Assembly: GCF_004571175.1 (NCBI RefSeq)
Contig: NZ_CP038273.1
Coordinates: forward strand, 2,108,001 to 2,172,000
DNA from: Legionella israelensis
GTDB taxonomy: Bacteria > Pseudomonadota > Gammaproteobacteria > Legionellales > Legionellaceae
Direction: 5' to 3'
Length of the DNA: 64,000 nt
Below, piece by piece: positions 46,477 to 57,043 of this stretch; position 1 is the stretch's first letter, and each line of letters opens with the position of its first letter. The notes beneath the pieces were generated by a model. That model was given only the letters and a program-made list of their open reading frames with translations, did no database searches and had not been told where the DNA came from. A program made the position numbers and the translations under genes.

Positions 46477-47727
46477 ATGTCTATTGAAGTGAAAGTTCCT
46501 GTTTTACCTGAGTCGGTAGCCGATGCCACCATTGCTGCCTGGCATAAAAAAGAGGGCGATAAAGTATCTCGTGACGAGAACTTGCTGGATTTGGAAACGG
46601 ATAAGGTAGTCCTTGAAGTTCCTGCGCCCGCTGATGGGATATTGAAGGAAATTGTATATAAGGAAGGTGATACCGTAGAAGCTGGTGAAATTCTTGCGCG
46701 TCTTGAAGAAGCTGGTGCTGAAAAAGAGGAAGAGAAGTCAGAAAAGAAAAAGGAATCCAGGGAAAAAGAGGCGGAACAAAAAGCTGAGAAAGAAAAAGAA
46801 GAGCCTGAGAAAGAAGAGGGATCAGAAAGCATTGATGGAGACAAGGTCACGAGCCCTGCAGTAAGACGCTTGCTGGCCGAGCATGATTTAAAACCTGAGC
46901 AGATTGAAGGCTCAGGCAAAAGTGGACGAATCACAAAGGAAGATGTGGAATCTTATCTTGAATCAAAAAAACGATCCGCGTCTGAGAAAAAGAAAGAGGA
47001 AAAAGAAGAAATCACTTCTGGCGGAGAGCGCGAAGAACGACGTGTTCCTATGACTCGTCTAAGAGCAAAAATTGCTGAACGCCTGGTTCAGGCTCAGCAC
47101 AATGCAGCAATGCTGACCACCTTCAATGAGGTTAATCTTAAAGCAGTTATGGACCTGCGCGCACAATATAAAGACAGGTTTGAGAAAAAACATGGTGTAA
47201 GACTTGGTTTTATGTCCTTCTTTACCAAAGCAGTCATTGAGTCTTTGAAGCGTTTTCCAGCGGTAAATGCCTCTATTGATGGTCAAGACATCGTTTATCA
47301 TGGTTATTATGATATCGGGATAGCTGTGTCAACAGAGCGTGGTCTCGTGGTTCCTGTCTTAAGAAATGCAGAATACATGAGCATGGCCGATATTGAGAAG
47401 GCTATCAATGATTGTGCAAGTCGAGCAAGAGACGGCAAGTTGAGTCTGGAAGAAATGCAAGGCGGCACGTTTACCATTACCAACGGAGGTGTATTTGGTT
47501 CTCTGCTGGCCACTCCTATTATTAATCCGCCCCAAACAGGTATTTTGGGTATGCATAAAATTGAAGAGAGACCGATTGTAGAAAATGGTCAAATTGTTAT
47601 ACGTCCGATGATGTATGTTGCTCTGTCTTATGATCATCGGTTAATTGATGGTAAGGAGTCGGTGCAGTTCTTAGTGAGTGTTAAAGAGTTGCTGGAAGAT
47701 CCTTCTCGCTTACTGTTAAATATTTAG
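46477..47727 (+). CDS. sucB: 2-oxoglutarate dehydrogenase E2 (dihydrolipoyl succinyltransferase)
   Basis: 416-residue core of the 2-oxoglutarate dehydrogenase complex. A lipoyl domain (1-76) has the lipoylated K43 in LETDKVVLE, a peripheral-subunit-binding domain follows (~122-161, [15 protein letters not shown]), and the catalytic domain (~190-416) has SYDHRLIDG with His387 and Asp391. The inter-domain linkers (77-119 and 162-188) are almost entirely Glu and Lys instead of the usual Ala/Pro-rich type, a clear oddity. The E3 gene (lpd) is not in the window. Confidence 0.96.
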   Translation: MSIEVKVPVLPESVADATIAAWHKKEGDKVSRDENLLDLETDKVVLEVPAPADGILKEIVYKEGDTVEAGEILARLEEAGAEKEEEKSEKKKESREKEAEQKAEKEKEEPEKEEGSESIDGDKVTSPAVRRLLAEHDLKPEQIEGSGKSGRITKEDVESYLESKKRSASEKKKEEKEEITSGGEREERRVPMTRLRAKIAERLVQAQHNAAMLTTFNEVNLKAVMDLRAQYKDRFEKKHGVRLGFMSFFTKAVIESLKRFPAVNASIDGQDIVYHGYYDIGIAVSTERGLVVPVLRNAEYMSMADIEKAINDCASRARDGKLSLEEMQGGTFTITNGGVFGSLLATPIINPPQTGILGMHKIEERPIVENGQIVIRPMMYVALSYDHRLIDGKESVQFLVSVKELLEDPSRLLLNI

Positions 47728-47732
47728 GTTTT

Positions 47733-47755
47733 GTAGATATTTTTCAAATATCTAC
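47733..47755. other. Hairpin in the sucB-sucC gap
   Basis: GTAGATATTT (47733-47742) and AAATATCTAC (47746-47755) form a 10-bp perfect stem with a three-base loop, right after the sucB stop. There is no T-run, so an mRNA processing or stability element is as likely as a terminator. Confidence 0.5.
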
Positions 47756-47854
47756 CGTCGTCATTCCAGATAAAGTCTGCGAGTGACATCACATTTTGCA
47801 AATGTTTAACTACTAAGACAATTATTCTGTCTTGTTTTTTAAAAGGTATAAAAC

Positions 47855-49021
47855 ATGAATTTACATGAATATCAGGCTAAGCAGTTGTTCGCCAGTTATG
47901 AGTTGCCGGTACCAAGAGGAGAAGTGGCGTATAGTGTTGATGATGCTATTCAGGTTTGTGATAAGCTGTCTACTGCCCGCTGTGTCGTAAAAGCACAGGT
48001 TCATGCTGGAGGCCGGGGAAAAGCTGGTGGTGTGAAACTGGTTTCGGGCAAAGATGAGTTGGCTCAATTTACCAAATCGCTTCTTGGTACGCGTCTGGTG
48101 ACTTATCAGACCGACGAAAAAGGACAACCTGTTAATGCTGTGTTGGTTGAAGAGACGAGTGATATAGATCGGGAGTTGTATTTGGGAGCAGTTGTAGATC
48201 GAGCTACTCGTCGGGTTGTCATTATGGCCTCCACAGAAGGTGGTGTTGAAATAGAAAAAGTTGCACAAGAAACGCCAGAAAAGATTTTCAAAGTGACTGT
48301 CGACCCTCTGCTTGGTGTTATGCCTTATCAAGGCCGAGAGATAGCTTTTAAACTTGGTTTATCTGCTGATCAGGTAAAACAATTCGGTCATATTGTTGTG
48401 CAGTTGGGTAAAATGTTTACGGAATGTGATTTGAGTTTACTGGAGGTGAATCCCCTAGTGGTCACTAAGTCCGGTCAGCTCATTTGCCTGGATGCCAAGG
48501 TATCTATTGATGGTAATGCACTTTATCGACATCCGCAATTGAAAGGCATGCGCGATACAAGCCAGGAAGACGATCGGGAGAATCGGGCCAGCGACTGGGA
48601 GTTAAACTATATTCCTTTGGATGGAAGTATAGGTTGTATGGTAAATGGTGCTGGGCTTGCCATGGCGACTATGGACGTTATTAAATTGCATGGTGGTGAG
48701 CCGGCCAATTTTCTTGATGTAGGGGGCGGAGCGACCAAAGAGCGGGTAAGTGAAGCATTGAAAATTATTTTGTCTGATGAGAAGGTTAAAGGGATTCTCG
48801 TGAATATTTTCGGTGGAATTGTTCGCTGTGATTTGATTGCTGATGGTATTCTTGCTGCAGTCAAAGAGGTTGATGTAAAAGTGCCGGTCGTTGTCAGATT
48901 GGAAGGTAATAATGCTCAAAAGGGCGCTGACATATTAAATAACAGCGATTTGAACGTTATCGCGGCTACTGACCTGACGGATGCGGCTAAGAAAATCGTT
49001 AAGGAAGTTGAGGGGAAATAA
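47855..49021 (+). CDS. sucC: Succinyl-CoA synthetase beta subunit
   Basis: 388-residue ADP- or GDP-binding subunit of succinyl-CoA synthetase, which makes ATP or GTP from succinyl-CoA. It shows the N-terminal [20 protein letters not shown], the ATP-grasp [27 protein letters not shown] and the C-terminal [13 protein letters not shown]. Unusually 166 bases separate it from sucD; the two are commonly overlapping. Confidence 0.97.
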   Translation: MNLHEYQAKQLFASYELPVPRGEVAYSVDDAIQVCDKLSTARCVVKAQVHAGGRGKAGGVKLVSGKDELAQFTKSLLGTRLVTYQTDEKGQPVNAVLVEETSDIDRELYLGAVVDRATRRVVIMASTEGGVEIEKVAQETPEKIFKVTVDPLLGVMPYQGREIAFKLGLSADQVKQFGHIVVQLGKMFTECDLSLLEVNPLVVTKSGQLICLDAKVSIDGNALYRHPQLKGMRDTSQEDDRENRASDWELNYIPLDGSIGCMVNGAGLAMATMDVIKLHGGEPANFLDVGGGATKERVSEALKIILSDEKVKGILVNIFGGIVRCDLIADGILAAVKEVDVKVPVVVRLEGNNAQKGADILNNSDLNVIAATDLTDAAKKIVKEVEGK

Positions 49022-49187
49022 TCAATATTTAGACTGGAATCCTGTTGAATGTTTTACTCAAAATGTCATTTACATAACGTTAAAGTGTATATGCTGTGGG
49101 GTTCCTTCATCACAAGCTCAGTGTGTCAATCAAGTATTAAAAAATAGAATCGGTAAATCATTACCAGACTGAATTTGAGGCTAAAAA

Positions 49188-50069
49188 ATGAGTGTATTAG
49201 TAAATAAAGAAACCAAAGTGATCTGCCAGGGATTTACTGGCAAACAGGGGACCTATCATTCAGAACAGGCTATTGCTTATGGAACACGTATGGTTGGCGG
49301 TGTTACTCCCGGTAAAGGAGGACAAACGCATCTTGATTTGCCTGTTTTTAACACAGTGCGGGAAGCAGTGGATGAGACAGGTGCCGATGCTTCGGTGATT
49401 TATGTTCCCGCTGCTTTTTGTAAAGACTCTATTATAGAAGCGGCTGAAGCCGGAATTAAGTTAATTGTATGTATTACAGAAGGGGTTCCTGTCCTGGATA
49501 TGCTCCAGGTAAAAGCTTATCTTGATGATCATCCTGGGACTCGACTCATCGGTCCAAACTGCCCAGGTATCATTACCCCGGGGGAATGCAAAATTGGCAT
49601 TATGCCTGGCAGTATACATTTACCGGGAAAAGTAGGTATCGTCTCTCGCTCTGGTACTTTAACCTATGAAGCTGTCAAGCAAATGACTGACCGGGGCTTT
49701 GGGCAAAGTACCTGTATTGGAATTGGTGGTGATCCAATACCTGGTACAAGTTTTATTGATGCATTGGAATTATTTGAAAAGGATGAGCAAACCAAGGCTA
49801 TTATTTTAGTGGGTGAAATAGGTGGCTCAGCAGAAGAAGAAGCTGCCGAGTACATAAAATCACACGTCAGTAAACCAGTTGTTTCTTATATTGCTGGTGT
49901 TACAGCCCCTGCAGGAAAAAGAATGGGGCATGCTGGAGCTATTATTTCCGGTGGCAAGGGAACAGCAAAAGAAAAATTCGCCGCCTTGGAATCAGCGGGT
50001 GTAAAAACGGTAAAATCGCCTGCTTTTTTAGGTGATGCTGTAGCAGAAATGACCGGTTGGTCGAGTTGA
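49188..50069 (+). CDS. sucD: Succinyl-CoA synthetase alpha subunit
   Basis: 293-residue subunit carrying the phospho-histidine. It shows the CoA-binding N-terminal fold ([19 protein letters not shown]), the [20 protein letters not shown] block and the active-site His in [19 protein letters not shown] stands before the ATG. It is followed by pdxH after 21 bases. Confidence 0.97.
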   Translation: MSVLVNKETKVICQGFTGKQGTYHSEQAIAYGTRMVGGVTPGKGGQTHLDLPVFNTVREAVDETGADASVIYVPAAFCKDSIIEAAEAGIKLIVCITEGVPVLDMLQVKAYLDDHPGTRLIGPNCPGIITPGECKIGIMPGSIHLPGKVGIVSRSGTLTYEAVKQMTDRGFGQSTCIGIGGDPIPGTSFIDALELFEKDEQTKAIILVGEIGGSAEEEAAEYIKSHVSKPVVSYIAGVTAPAGKRMGHAGAIISGGKGTAKEKFAALESAGVKTVKSPAFLGDAVAEMTGWSS

Positions 50070-50090
50070 TGCTGAGCACTTGGATAAAGC

Positions 50091-50738
50091 ATGAATGAAT
50101 GGCGAACATTAGCCGACATCAGACGCGAATACGGTGAGTTAAGTTTAAGCGAAGAATCAGCTTCCAGCTCACCTATTGCTCAATTTAAATTATGGTTTGA
50201 AGAAGTATTAAAGTCTGAAAAAAGTGATCCAACAGCAATGGTTTTGTCAACAGCGGATGAAAAAGGCTATCCTGATTCTCGTGTTGTTTTACTGAAAGCT
50301 TTGCAGGAAGAAGCATTTATATTTTTTACCAATTATCAAAGTACCAAGGCTATGCAGTTACAGCATAATCCTTATGCTGCCTTGAATTTTTACTGGCCGC
50401 AAATGGCAAGGCAGGTTCGTGTACGTGGTCGGGTTAAATGTTGTCCAAAGGAACAGTCGGATAATTATTTTGCTTCAAGACCTGTGAAAAGTCAGTATAG
50501 TGCCATTGCTTCACCACAAAGCAGGGAAATTTCAGACAGGGCATTTCTTGAGCGCAAATTAAATGAATTAATTCAGCAATATGGTCAAAAGCCTGTAATG
50601 AGACCAGATTATTGGGGTGGATACATGATCTTACCTGATGAAATTGAGTTTTGGCAGGGGCGAGATAATCGATTGCATGATCGCATCCATTATTATAAGC
50701 AGCATAATCAATGGATACATCGAAGACTCGCGCCTTAA
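50091..50738 (+). CDS. pdxH: Pyridoxamine 5'-phosphate oxidase
   Basis: FMN enzyme that makes pyridoxal 5'-phosphate. The 215-residue protein has the family blocks [54 protein letters not shown] and the C-terminal [14 protein letters not shown]. Co-directional with sucD; it may share the transcript. Confidence 0.95.
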   Translation: MNEWRTLADIRREYGELSLSEESASSSPIAQFKLWFEEVLKSEKSDPTAMVLSTADEKGYPDSRVVLLKALQEEAFIFFTNYQSTKAMQLQHNPYAALNFYWPQMARQVRVRGRVKCCPKEQSDNYFASRPVKSQYSAIASPQSREISDRAFLERKLNELIQQYGQKPVMRPDYWGGYMILPDEIEFWQGRDNRLHDRIHYYKQHNQWIHRRLAP

Positions 50739-50984
50739 AATGCAAACACCTACATGTTTTTTTTAAAATTTATTAAAAATCAAGCAATTAATAATTAAAA
50801 CATTCCATTGTTGCTTATTTGGTCTTAATATTGTCAAGAAAGAGTAAAATTCCCTCCTCCTTTTTTATCTTACCTTTTTTATTCGTAAAATAAGGGTAAG
50901 CATACAACATCATTAATATGCGATGACTCAATAAAAGATTTTACAGGATGTAAGAATAATCTTAATGATAAAAAGGGGTAAGCT

Positions 50985-51353
50985 ATGAACGATATAAATA
51001 CTTTGTTACCGCATGTTCGATTAAGATTCAATATTGAACATCCCAGCTATGAAGAATGTTATGTTTTTGGTTATGAGTGTGCTGTGGCTAAGCTGGAAAT
51101 AGAAGAAAATCCATATCCTGAAACCTCAGTTGAGGCAGAACAATGGAACGAAGGATGGTGGGCTGGCTTTTATGGTGAAGAGCCGCTCTTTGCCATAACA
51201 CCAACGCCTGTAGAGACAAAAACCATCGATGCAGCTGCCAACGATAATTTATACCAGCAAGAAAAAAATTTCTTTTCAAAGGTGTGGAAGATCACTGGCG
51301 CATTGGCAGCCTCTGCAGTGATTGGTTACCAAGTCATTGATTTGGTAGCTTAA
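50985..51353 (+). CDS. letE: Transmission trait enhancer LetE-like protein
   Basis: 122-residue protein. The soluble N-terminal part has VRLRFNIEHPSYEECYVFGYECAVAK written here in pieces as RLRFNIEHPSYEECY and FGYECAVAKLE, then WNEGWWAGFYGEEPLF; a single membrane helix lies near the C-terminus (~98-118). LetE in L. pneumophila promotes transmission traits with the LetA/LetS system. The call rests on recalled sequence and on synteny downstream of sdh-suc-pdxH; the molecular function is unknown. A 246-base upstream region suggests its own promoter. Confidence 0.65.
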   Translation: MNDINTLLPHVRLRFNIEHPSYEECYVFGYECAVAKLEIEENPYPETSVEAEQWNEGWWAGFYGEEPLFAITPTPVETKTIDAAANDNLYQQEKNFFSKVWKITGALAASAVIGYQVIDLVA

Positions 51354-51375
51354 TTAGCGATATAAAGGCGCATAA

Positions 51376-51406
51376 CGACTTCCTGTGATCTGGCTGTTGG
51401 AAGTCG
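51376..51406. terminator. Hairpin between letE and converging SseB-like gene
   Basis: CGACTTCC (51376-51383) pairs perfectly with GGAAGTCG (51399-51406) over a 15-base loop. No T-run follows, so its terminator role is uncertain. Confidence 0.4.
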
Positions 51407-51509
51407 GGCGCTATTCGCCTAACTCCTGAATTGAAAATTTTACACCCTAACCTTGGCATTTTTCCTAAGTCTTGTCCGTTTTGGTGCTCATGAAAGTTTT
51501 ATAGCGAAC

Positions 51510-51908
51510 TCATATTATTTTGGGGCTGAATATTTTTAAGACCATGTTTTTCATTCTTGCAATTTCTGCTGGATTAAATTCTTTATATATCTCACTGCCT
51601 ATATTAAGACAAACGGTGACTTGCTCGCCAATGCCTTTTAATAAATCTACTCCAGACAAGTTAAGCAACTCAATCTGCTCTGCTATTTCCTCTGCCCAGG
51701 GATGGAAATAAGAGATGTCAGAAAAAACAGGGAGGTATGTCTGTTCTTTTTCCTGCAGAAAAAGAACACGAGGTTCGCTTTCAGTATTCTTTTCGACAGG
51801 GATAATAAAATTAGCTTTAATAAATTCGAGATAAGCTTTATTGATATCTTTAGCTTCACCCGTGGATGCAAAAGCCTTTTTTATGCTTTCTTCAAGTGCT
51901 CTCATCAT
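51510..51908 (-). CDS. SseB-like N-terminal domain protein
   Basis: 132-residue soluble protein with the SseB-family pattern: a helical N-terminus (LEESIKKAF), strands around FIIPVEKN and VLFLQEKEQTYLPVFSDISYFHPW, a central GVDLLKGIGEQVTVCLNIGS and a helix FNPAEIARMKNMV. In Salmonella SseB is a secretion-translocon component, but the domain is widespread with undefined function. Alternative ATG at 51905. The gene stands alone. Confidence 0.6.
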   Translation of the reverse strand: MMRALEESIKKAFASTGEAKDINKAYLEFIKANFIIPVEKNTESEPRVLFLQEKEQTYLPVFSDISYFHPWAEEIAEQIELLNLSGVDLLKGIGEQVTVCLNIGSEIYKEFNPAEIARMKNMVLKIFSPKII

Positions 51909-52587
51909 TGATACATCTAAAACTTTAATTATAACCTAAAATATTATACCCAGGAAATATCAGAATGTGTGTTTATCTTGGCCTTTTTCTATTCCATATT
52001 ACGTCTAAAAATATCCAATAGAGTTTGTTATTGTTCACCTTAACTGTGTTTTTCTAAAAGCTTTATCTGAAAGTCTATGTCTAGCTCAGGATAAACGCAT
52101 CTAATAGCGCAATATAAAATCAATATACCTACTTTTATGTGCTTTATGCACGGAACCTTATACAGCGCTTGATATGAGATCATATGGATGTTGTGCATAA
52201 AACACAGCAGGTAGGCAAAAGAGGGTTATTTTGTGATTAAAAATTAGATGGGTTGCCCTGTGTTTAGTCTAAAAACCATGACAATGAAATTTACAACAGT
52301 AAGCTATGGCAGGCCAAAAGAACTCATTGTGAACGAAGTGAAGCAATTGTAATTTCAATTTGTTAAGAGGCATCGCTCTAGTTTGTTTTTCTTTGCTCTC
52401 AATGATGGCAATTTGGTTTTATTTTGACAAAGTATGATTTTGCCCAGTAAGCTATGGCAGATTGGTTGAAATCATTGCACATGCCAGTATAATGTAGTGT
52501 CGATTTTATAACTTTATTGTATAAATTCTTGTTTCTGGAAATTCTTTTAAGAGTCTGACTATCAGAGCGGAATGGAATGCAGATAGT
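51909..52587. other. Large non-coding region with repeats
   Basis: About 680 bases without a credible gene. It contains a 14-bp inverted repeat (52138-52151 with 52193-52206, one mismatch), the 16-mer CAGTAAGCTATGGCAG twice (52297-52312, 52445-52460) and a repeat block at 52401-52460 that recurs at 57558-57610. The MFS promoter should lie at the right end. Confidence 0.65.
52401..52460 (+). repeat. Dispersed repeat 2, copy at 52.4 kb
   Basis: The block AATGATGGCAATTTGG, then TTTTATTTTGACAAAG, then TATGATTTTGCCC is nearly the same as 57558-57604. It is bounded on the right by one of two copies of CAGTAAGCTATGGCAG. Confidence 0.65.
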
Positions 52588-53898
52588 ATGAGCAGGTTAG
52601 AGAGTAAAATGATAATGTCGCGAGTTGAAATGATTGAACGAAAAAATTACCTGAGTCTGGCCTGGCTTGTCTGGGGATTGGCCGCTACCTTTTATTTTTC
52701 TGATTATCTTGCCAGAGTTTCACATGGTGTGATGCACAAATATTTGCAAATGGATTTCGGTATCAATGAGACGGGCTTTGGTATTTTAACTGCTTCTTTT
52801 TATGTACCTTATATTTTAATGCAATTGCCTGTAGGGCTGATGGTCGATCGCTTCAGTATCCGCTGGATTTTGACCCTGATGTCCTTATTAACTGCTTTTG
52901 GATGTGTTGTTTTTGGATTGGCAGACAGTTTATTAACTGCATCTATAGGCAGGATGTTTATTGGTTTTAGCGCTGCGTTTGCTTTTGTTTGTGCATTAAG
53001 ACTGGCAACATCCTGGTTTCCTCCGGCCATGTTAGGTTTGCTGGCAGGATTTACACAAGCTTTAGGCATGTTAGGAGCTGCAGCAGGAGAAGCTCCGGTA
53101 TCTTTTCTGGTAGGTGCTGTGGGTTGGCGGCATAGCATGCTTGTCATTGCCTTTGTATTTATTATCCTAGCAGGCTTACTTTATCAATTTATACAGGATA
53201 AACCAGGTGGCAGACGACATGATATAAAACATGAAAACCGACTGAGCATTTTGCAAAGCTTGAAAGTTATTTTATCGAACCGCCAGACATGGCTGAATGC
53301 TTTGTATGCGGGCTTTTTGTTTGGACCTACCGCAGTCATTGGGGAAGCCATAGGCCCTGCTTATTTACAATATGGCCGTGGTTTATCAGCGCACGCTGCG
53401 GCTTTTGCCACAGGTTTGATATTCATTGGCTGGGGAATAAGTGGCCCACTCACAGGCTGGTTATCGGACAAAATTGGGCGTCGTAAACCATTAATGATTG
53501 CATCTGCACTTTTCGGCATAATCCTTACGTCGATATTTGTTTTTTACCCTCATTTGGATAAGACCCTTGCCTATATTATCTTTTTTGTATTTGGCATGAC
53601 CAATACCGGAGTAGCTATTGCTTATGCTGTATCTACTGAATTGCACGATAAAAATGTCGTAGGCACCTCGATAGCGTTTACAAACATGACTTCCATTTTT
53701 GTTGGCGCCTTACTGCAACCATTAGTGGGCCATTTAGTCGATATGGTTTCGGGATTTAGAGCATACAATGTTGAAACTTTGCTGCTTTCTGATTTTCAGG
53801 CAGGATTACGCATTTTGCCTCTATCCTCTCTCATAGCTTTTATACTGGCTTTAACGGTGAAAGAAACTTATTGCAGACCAGTGAATTATAAGAAGTGA
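52588..53898 (+). CDS. Major facilitator superfamily transporter
   Basis: 436-residue inner-membrane protein with about twelve hydrophobic helices and typical MFS loops (GLMVDRFSIRW after helix 2, GWLSDKIGRRKPL after helix 8). The N-terminal WGLAATFYFSDYLARVS pattern occurs in a group of MFS proteins expanded in Legionella; some relatives move amino acids or siderophores, but no substrate can be assigned. The start is uncertain: ATGs at 52588, 52609, 52615 and 52633 are all in frame. Confidence 0.85.
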   Translation: MSRLESKMIMSRVEMIERKNYLSLAWLVWGLAATFYFSDYLARVSHGVMHKYLQMDFGINETGFGILTASFYVPYILMQLPVGLMVDRFSIRWILTLMSLLTAFGCVVFGLADSLLTASIGRMFIGFSAAFAFVCALRLATSWFPPAMLGLLAGFTQALGMLGAAAGEAPVSFLVGAVGWRHSMLVIAFVFIILAGLLYQFIQDKPGGRRHDIKHENRLSILQSLKVILSNRQTWLNALYAGFLFGPTAVIGEAIGPAYLQYGRGLSAHAAAFATGLIFIGWGISGPLTGWLSDKIGRRKPLMIASALFGIILTSIFVFYPHLDKTLAYIIFFVFGMTNTGVAIAYAVSTELHDKNVVGTSIAFTNMTSIFVGALLQPLVGHLVDMVSGFRAYNVETLLLSDFQAGLRILPLSSLIAFILALTVKETYCRPVNYKK

Positions 53899-53906
53899 AA
53901 ATCCAT

Positions 53907-53922
53907 ACCGGCTTTCGCCGGT
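53907..53922. terminator. Short GC-rich hairpin after the MFS gene
   Basis: ACCGGC (53907-53912) and GCCGGT (53917-53922) form a perfect stem around a TTTC tetraloop, just past the MFS stop and before the converging MscS gene. No T-run follows. Confidence 0.4.
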
Positions 53923-53975
53923 AATTGATACATTCTGCACTAGGTTAAAGATAATGATATTGACGATTGCGGAGA

Positions 53976-55100
53976 TTATCCGTTTGTATCGAAAACACTG
54001 TTTTTTTCAATCTCCTGGGCAAGTGGGTTTATTGCTGATTCATTTTGCAGAAATAAAGTTTGAGTAGGAAAGGCGCATTCTGCATTGTTTGCCGAGATGA
54101 TACGAATGATTTTTATAAATACGTCATGTTGCACGGCTTGAAACTTGACCCACTGGGTGGTTTTCGTAAAAGCATAGACCATAAAATTTAATGAAGAATG
54201 TCCAAATTCAATGAAATTCACAATAATGGTTTGTTGAGTGTCAATTTCTGGATGCTCCAATAACATCTGTCTGATTTTCTGTGTAATTTTATCTATTTTT
54301 CCAGCGTCTTGATATCGTATTCCAATGGTTGTTTTAATGCGACGATTCAACATACGGGAGGCATTTTCCACACTAATGTTTAAAAATACACCGTTTGGCA
54401 CATACAACGGTCTTTTATCAAACGTTCGGATGCAAGTGACGCGCCATCCAATGCATTCGACAGTGCCTTCTATTTGTTTATCCGGGGAGCGAATCCAGTC
54501 ACCTATTTTAAAAGGACGATCCAGATAAACCACCAGGCCGCCAAATAAATTGGCCAATAAATCCCTGGAGGCAAAAGCCACAGCGGCTCCACCAATCCCT
54601 CCAAAGGCGAGGAGTCCAGATATAGGTAAACCAAACAGTTGCATGACAGCAAGAACACCGAGAATGATTGTAATGATAGTGATTAATTGGGTTAATGCCC
54701 TGATTAATGTTTTATCCACTTCTTTACAGTTTTCCGCACAAAATCGGATATAGAGCGCTTCAATTTGGTGAATGAAGCGCACTATAAACCATGAGGCGGA
54801 AAAAATAATGGCTAGCTTTTTAATTGGAGATAAATATTCAGATATTGACCATGGGCTGTTATGAGATAAAACAAGCAAACTGGTAGCTGATAGTCCCGTG
54901 AACCAAATCATGAGTATTAAAGGTGCTTTGATGGCTCTAAGTAAGGCCTCGTCATAAATAATTCGGGTTTGCTCAGCCTTTCTCAGAAGATGCTTTAAGA
55001 TATAACGACTTAGGAAATGCAAGCCGGCTGTAAGAAATAATAAAACAAAGCAGTGCAATAACCAGAAGTTTTCGCCTAATAAAAAATTTAGATTGAACAT
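53976..55100 (-). CDS. MscS-family mechanosensitive channel (YbdG-like)
   Basis: 374-residue membrane protein with four or five N-terminal helices and a conserved MscS core: the pore helix FGGIGGAAVAFASRDLLANLFGG is present (read as GLLAFGGIGGAAVAF and ASRDLLANLFGG), followed by the beta domain DRPFKIGDWI and YVPNGVF, then a C-terminal alpha/beta domain. The Gly/Ala-rich pore pattern marks an osmotic-release channel. Transcribed alone toward the MFS gene. Confidence 0.9.
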   Translation of the reverse strand: MFNLNFLLGENFWLLHCFVLLFLTAGLHFLSRYILKHLLRKAEQTRIIYDEALLRAIKAPLILMIWFTGLSATSLLVLSHNSPWSISEYLSPIKKLAIIFSASWFIVRFIHQIEALYIRFCAENCKEVDKTLIRALTQLITIITIILGVLAVMQLFGLPISGLLAFGGIGGAAVAFASRDLLANLFGGLVVYLDRPFKIGDWIRSPDKQIEGTVECIGWRVTCIRTFDKRPLYVPNGVFLNISVENASRMLNRRIKTTIGIRYQDAGKIDKITQKIRQMLLEHPEIDTQQTIIVNFIEFGHSSLNFMVYAFTKTTQWVKFQAVQHDVFIKIIRIISANNAECAFPTQTLFLQNESAINPLAQEIEKNSVFDTNG

Positions 55101-55337
55101 AGCTATTTCTTTCTAGTAAAAATAAATATGATACATTATTTTGCTCAGAAGGATAAAATCTCTTCAGAAAGAGCGAAACATAAAATATATTTTTATCAGG
55201 AACAGATATTTTTTTGTATAGTGACTGGTAATCCAGTGCTCTCTATCTTATTATTATTCTTACAGTTTTGACAAAAAACCACATTAAACCAGATACACTT
55301 AATTTGTGCACAGATAAAAATAACATTGGAGATAATA

Positions 55338-56825
55338 ATGAAAAAAATTGCAGGATTATTGGTTATCCTGGTTATAGTGCTTCTTGGTGCTTATTACAGC
55401 ATGGGTTATTTAACGGAGAGAAATGTCAAACGGACCATTGCCAATTTAAATGAAGTCAACGGATTATTTGCTGATATTGAGCAATATGATCGCGGCTGGT
55501 TTACTGCAGATGCTATGATTAACTGGAATTTTAGGGTTCCAGAGAGAGTGGTTAAAACCAACGGACAATCAAAAACTGTACCCGCTAAGGACTACAGTGT
55601 TCAGATGCCTCTGAAAATTTATCATGGCCCAATCATTTTTTCAGACACAGGACTGCATTTTGGCTTAGGGTATGCACATACTGATTTAAAACTTCCCCAA
55701 AATTATGCAAAACAATTTGATGAAATGTTTACCGCCAGCTCAGAGAGGCCGAAACTTAGTTTGAGTCTTTTTGTTAATTATTTGAACAAGACGGATGTGG
55801 TTGTTGGTGTTCCTTCCTTTAAGCTCATTGCTAAAAAAGGCGATGGGGAGTTTGAATGGTTAGGTATGTCCAGTACAACCTCCGTATCATCTAATCTTAA
55901 TACGGTTGATGGGGAGTTCAAAATCGAAGGTTTTCGTCTGTCTAAAGACAAAACTAAAATTAAAATGGGTAACTTCAGTACCACTTACGATTTATATCGT
56001 TCTTCAAGGGGGCTGATGTTAGGTGAGGCTAATTTAGATTTTCCTATTTTCACCATTACCAATGACAAGGCTAAACTTTTTGAAGTTGCTGGTGTAACAC
56101 TTAATTCAAAAAGTGATGTTGATGATGATCTTTTTAATGCACATTTGAAAGCCTCTTTAGATAAGGTATACGCTACTGGGCAAACTTATGGTCCCGGGCG
56201 CGTAGAAATGTTTTTGCGAAATCTGGACGCAGAGGTTCTTGCCAAGATCAATGCTCAGACTGCAGCAGCGCAACATGGCACTGAAGCCGAACAGCGACAG
56301 GCTTTATTATCAACTCTTCCTCTGTTGCCTAAATTGTTCAGCAAAGGTGCAGAGTTTGAAATATCCGCGCTGAAATTTACCATGCCGCAGGGAACCATTG
56401 AAGGACATTTGCTGCTTTCAGTGCCAAAAGGTGAAGATGTTAATCCTTTGGCAATGATACAAAAAGTTACCGGAAATGGTAAACTTTCTATTCCGGAAGA
56501 TGTATTAAGAACATTTATGCGAGAATCCGTTAAACAGAAACTGTTGCAAAAGCCTGATATTCAGCAAGCTTTGGTTCAACAGATGCAGAAAAACAATCAA
56601 GCTTCATCGGATGAGAACGACGCTGCTGCTACTCAAACGGATAGTTCTAATCCCCCTAACTTTGATCAAATGGTTGAGGCTCGGGTAAACCAGAACTTGG
56701 CTGTATTAACGCAGGTAGGAGCACTTGTAAAACAGGACTCTTATTACGTCATTGAATTTAAACTGGAAAACGGTAAGCTGACCATCAATGATAAGCCTTT
56801 CAATCCGGCAATGTTGAATTTTTAA
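55338..56825 (+). CDS. DUF945 family protein (YdgA-like)
   Basis: 495-residue protein with an N-terminal signal anchor (MKKIAGLLVILVIVLLGAYY) and a long periplasmic part built of beta-rich segments, ending in a Gln/Asn-rich stretch and NGKLTINDKPFNP. YNRGWF-like motif QYDRGWFTADA is characteristic of DUF945/YdgA. Function is unknown, with an envelope role suspected. The ATG at 55338 follows GGAG; an ATG at 55326 in frame is less likely. Confidence 0.8.
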   Translation: MKKIAGLLVILVIVLLGAYYSMGYLTERNVKRTIANLNEVNGLFADIEQYDRGWFTADAMINWNFRVPERVVKTNGQSKTVPAKDYSVQMPLKIYHGPIIFSDTGLHFGLGYAHTDLKLPQNYAKQFDEMFTASSERPKLSLSLFVNYLNKTDVVVGVPSFKLIAKKGDGEFEWLGMSSTTSVSSNLNTVDGEFKIEGFRLSKDKTKIKMGNFSTTYDLYRSSRGLMLGEANLDFPIFTITNDKAKLFEVAGVTLNSKSDVDDDLFNAHLKASLDKVYATGQTYGPGRVEMFLRNLDAEVLAKINAQTAAAQHGTEAEQRQALLSTLPLLPKLFSKGAEFEISALKFTMPQGTIEGHLLLSVPKGEDVNPLAMIQKVTGNGKLSIPEDVLRTFMRESVKQKLLQKPDIQQALVQQMQKNNQASSDENDAAATQTDSSNPPNFDQMVEARVNQNLAVLTQVGALVKQDSYYVIEFKLENGKLTINDKPFNPAMLNF

Positions 56826-57043
56826 TTCAGTGATTTTCATATCCTGTAGAGGAGTCTACTTTTGCCCAGGCGGTGCAATCCAGAACAACTTACCATCTAT
56901 GTTGTTTCAGGTTGCCGCCTGAAAATTGTATTTTTTCAGCTCAAAATAATGATTGATTTTTAACAATATTTTTTCTGATTTTGACTTGTCAGGAAAAGTT
57001 CAGTTCTGTAATATGTTGCTTTTTAAAGGAGGAGTTAACACAA

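Noticed and set aside
46440-46934. 164-codon minus-strand frame rich in Ser and Phe
   Set aside because: It is the antisense of the E/K-rich SucB linker and of the lipoyl domain; composition is an artefact of GAA/AAA codons read in reverse.
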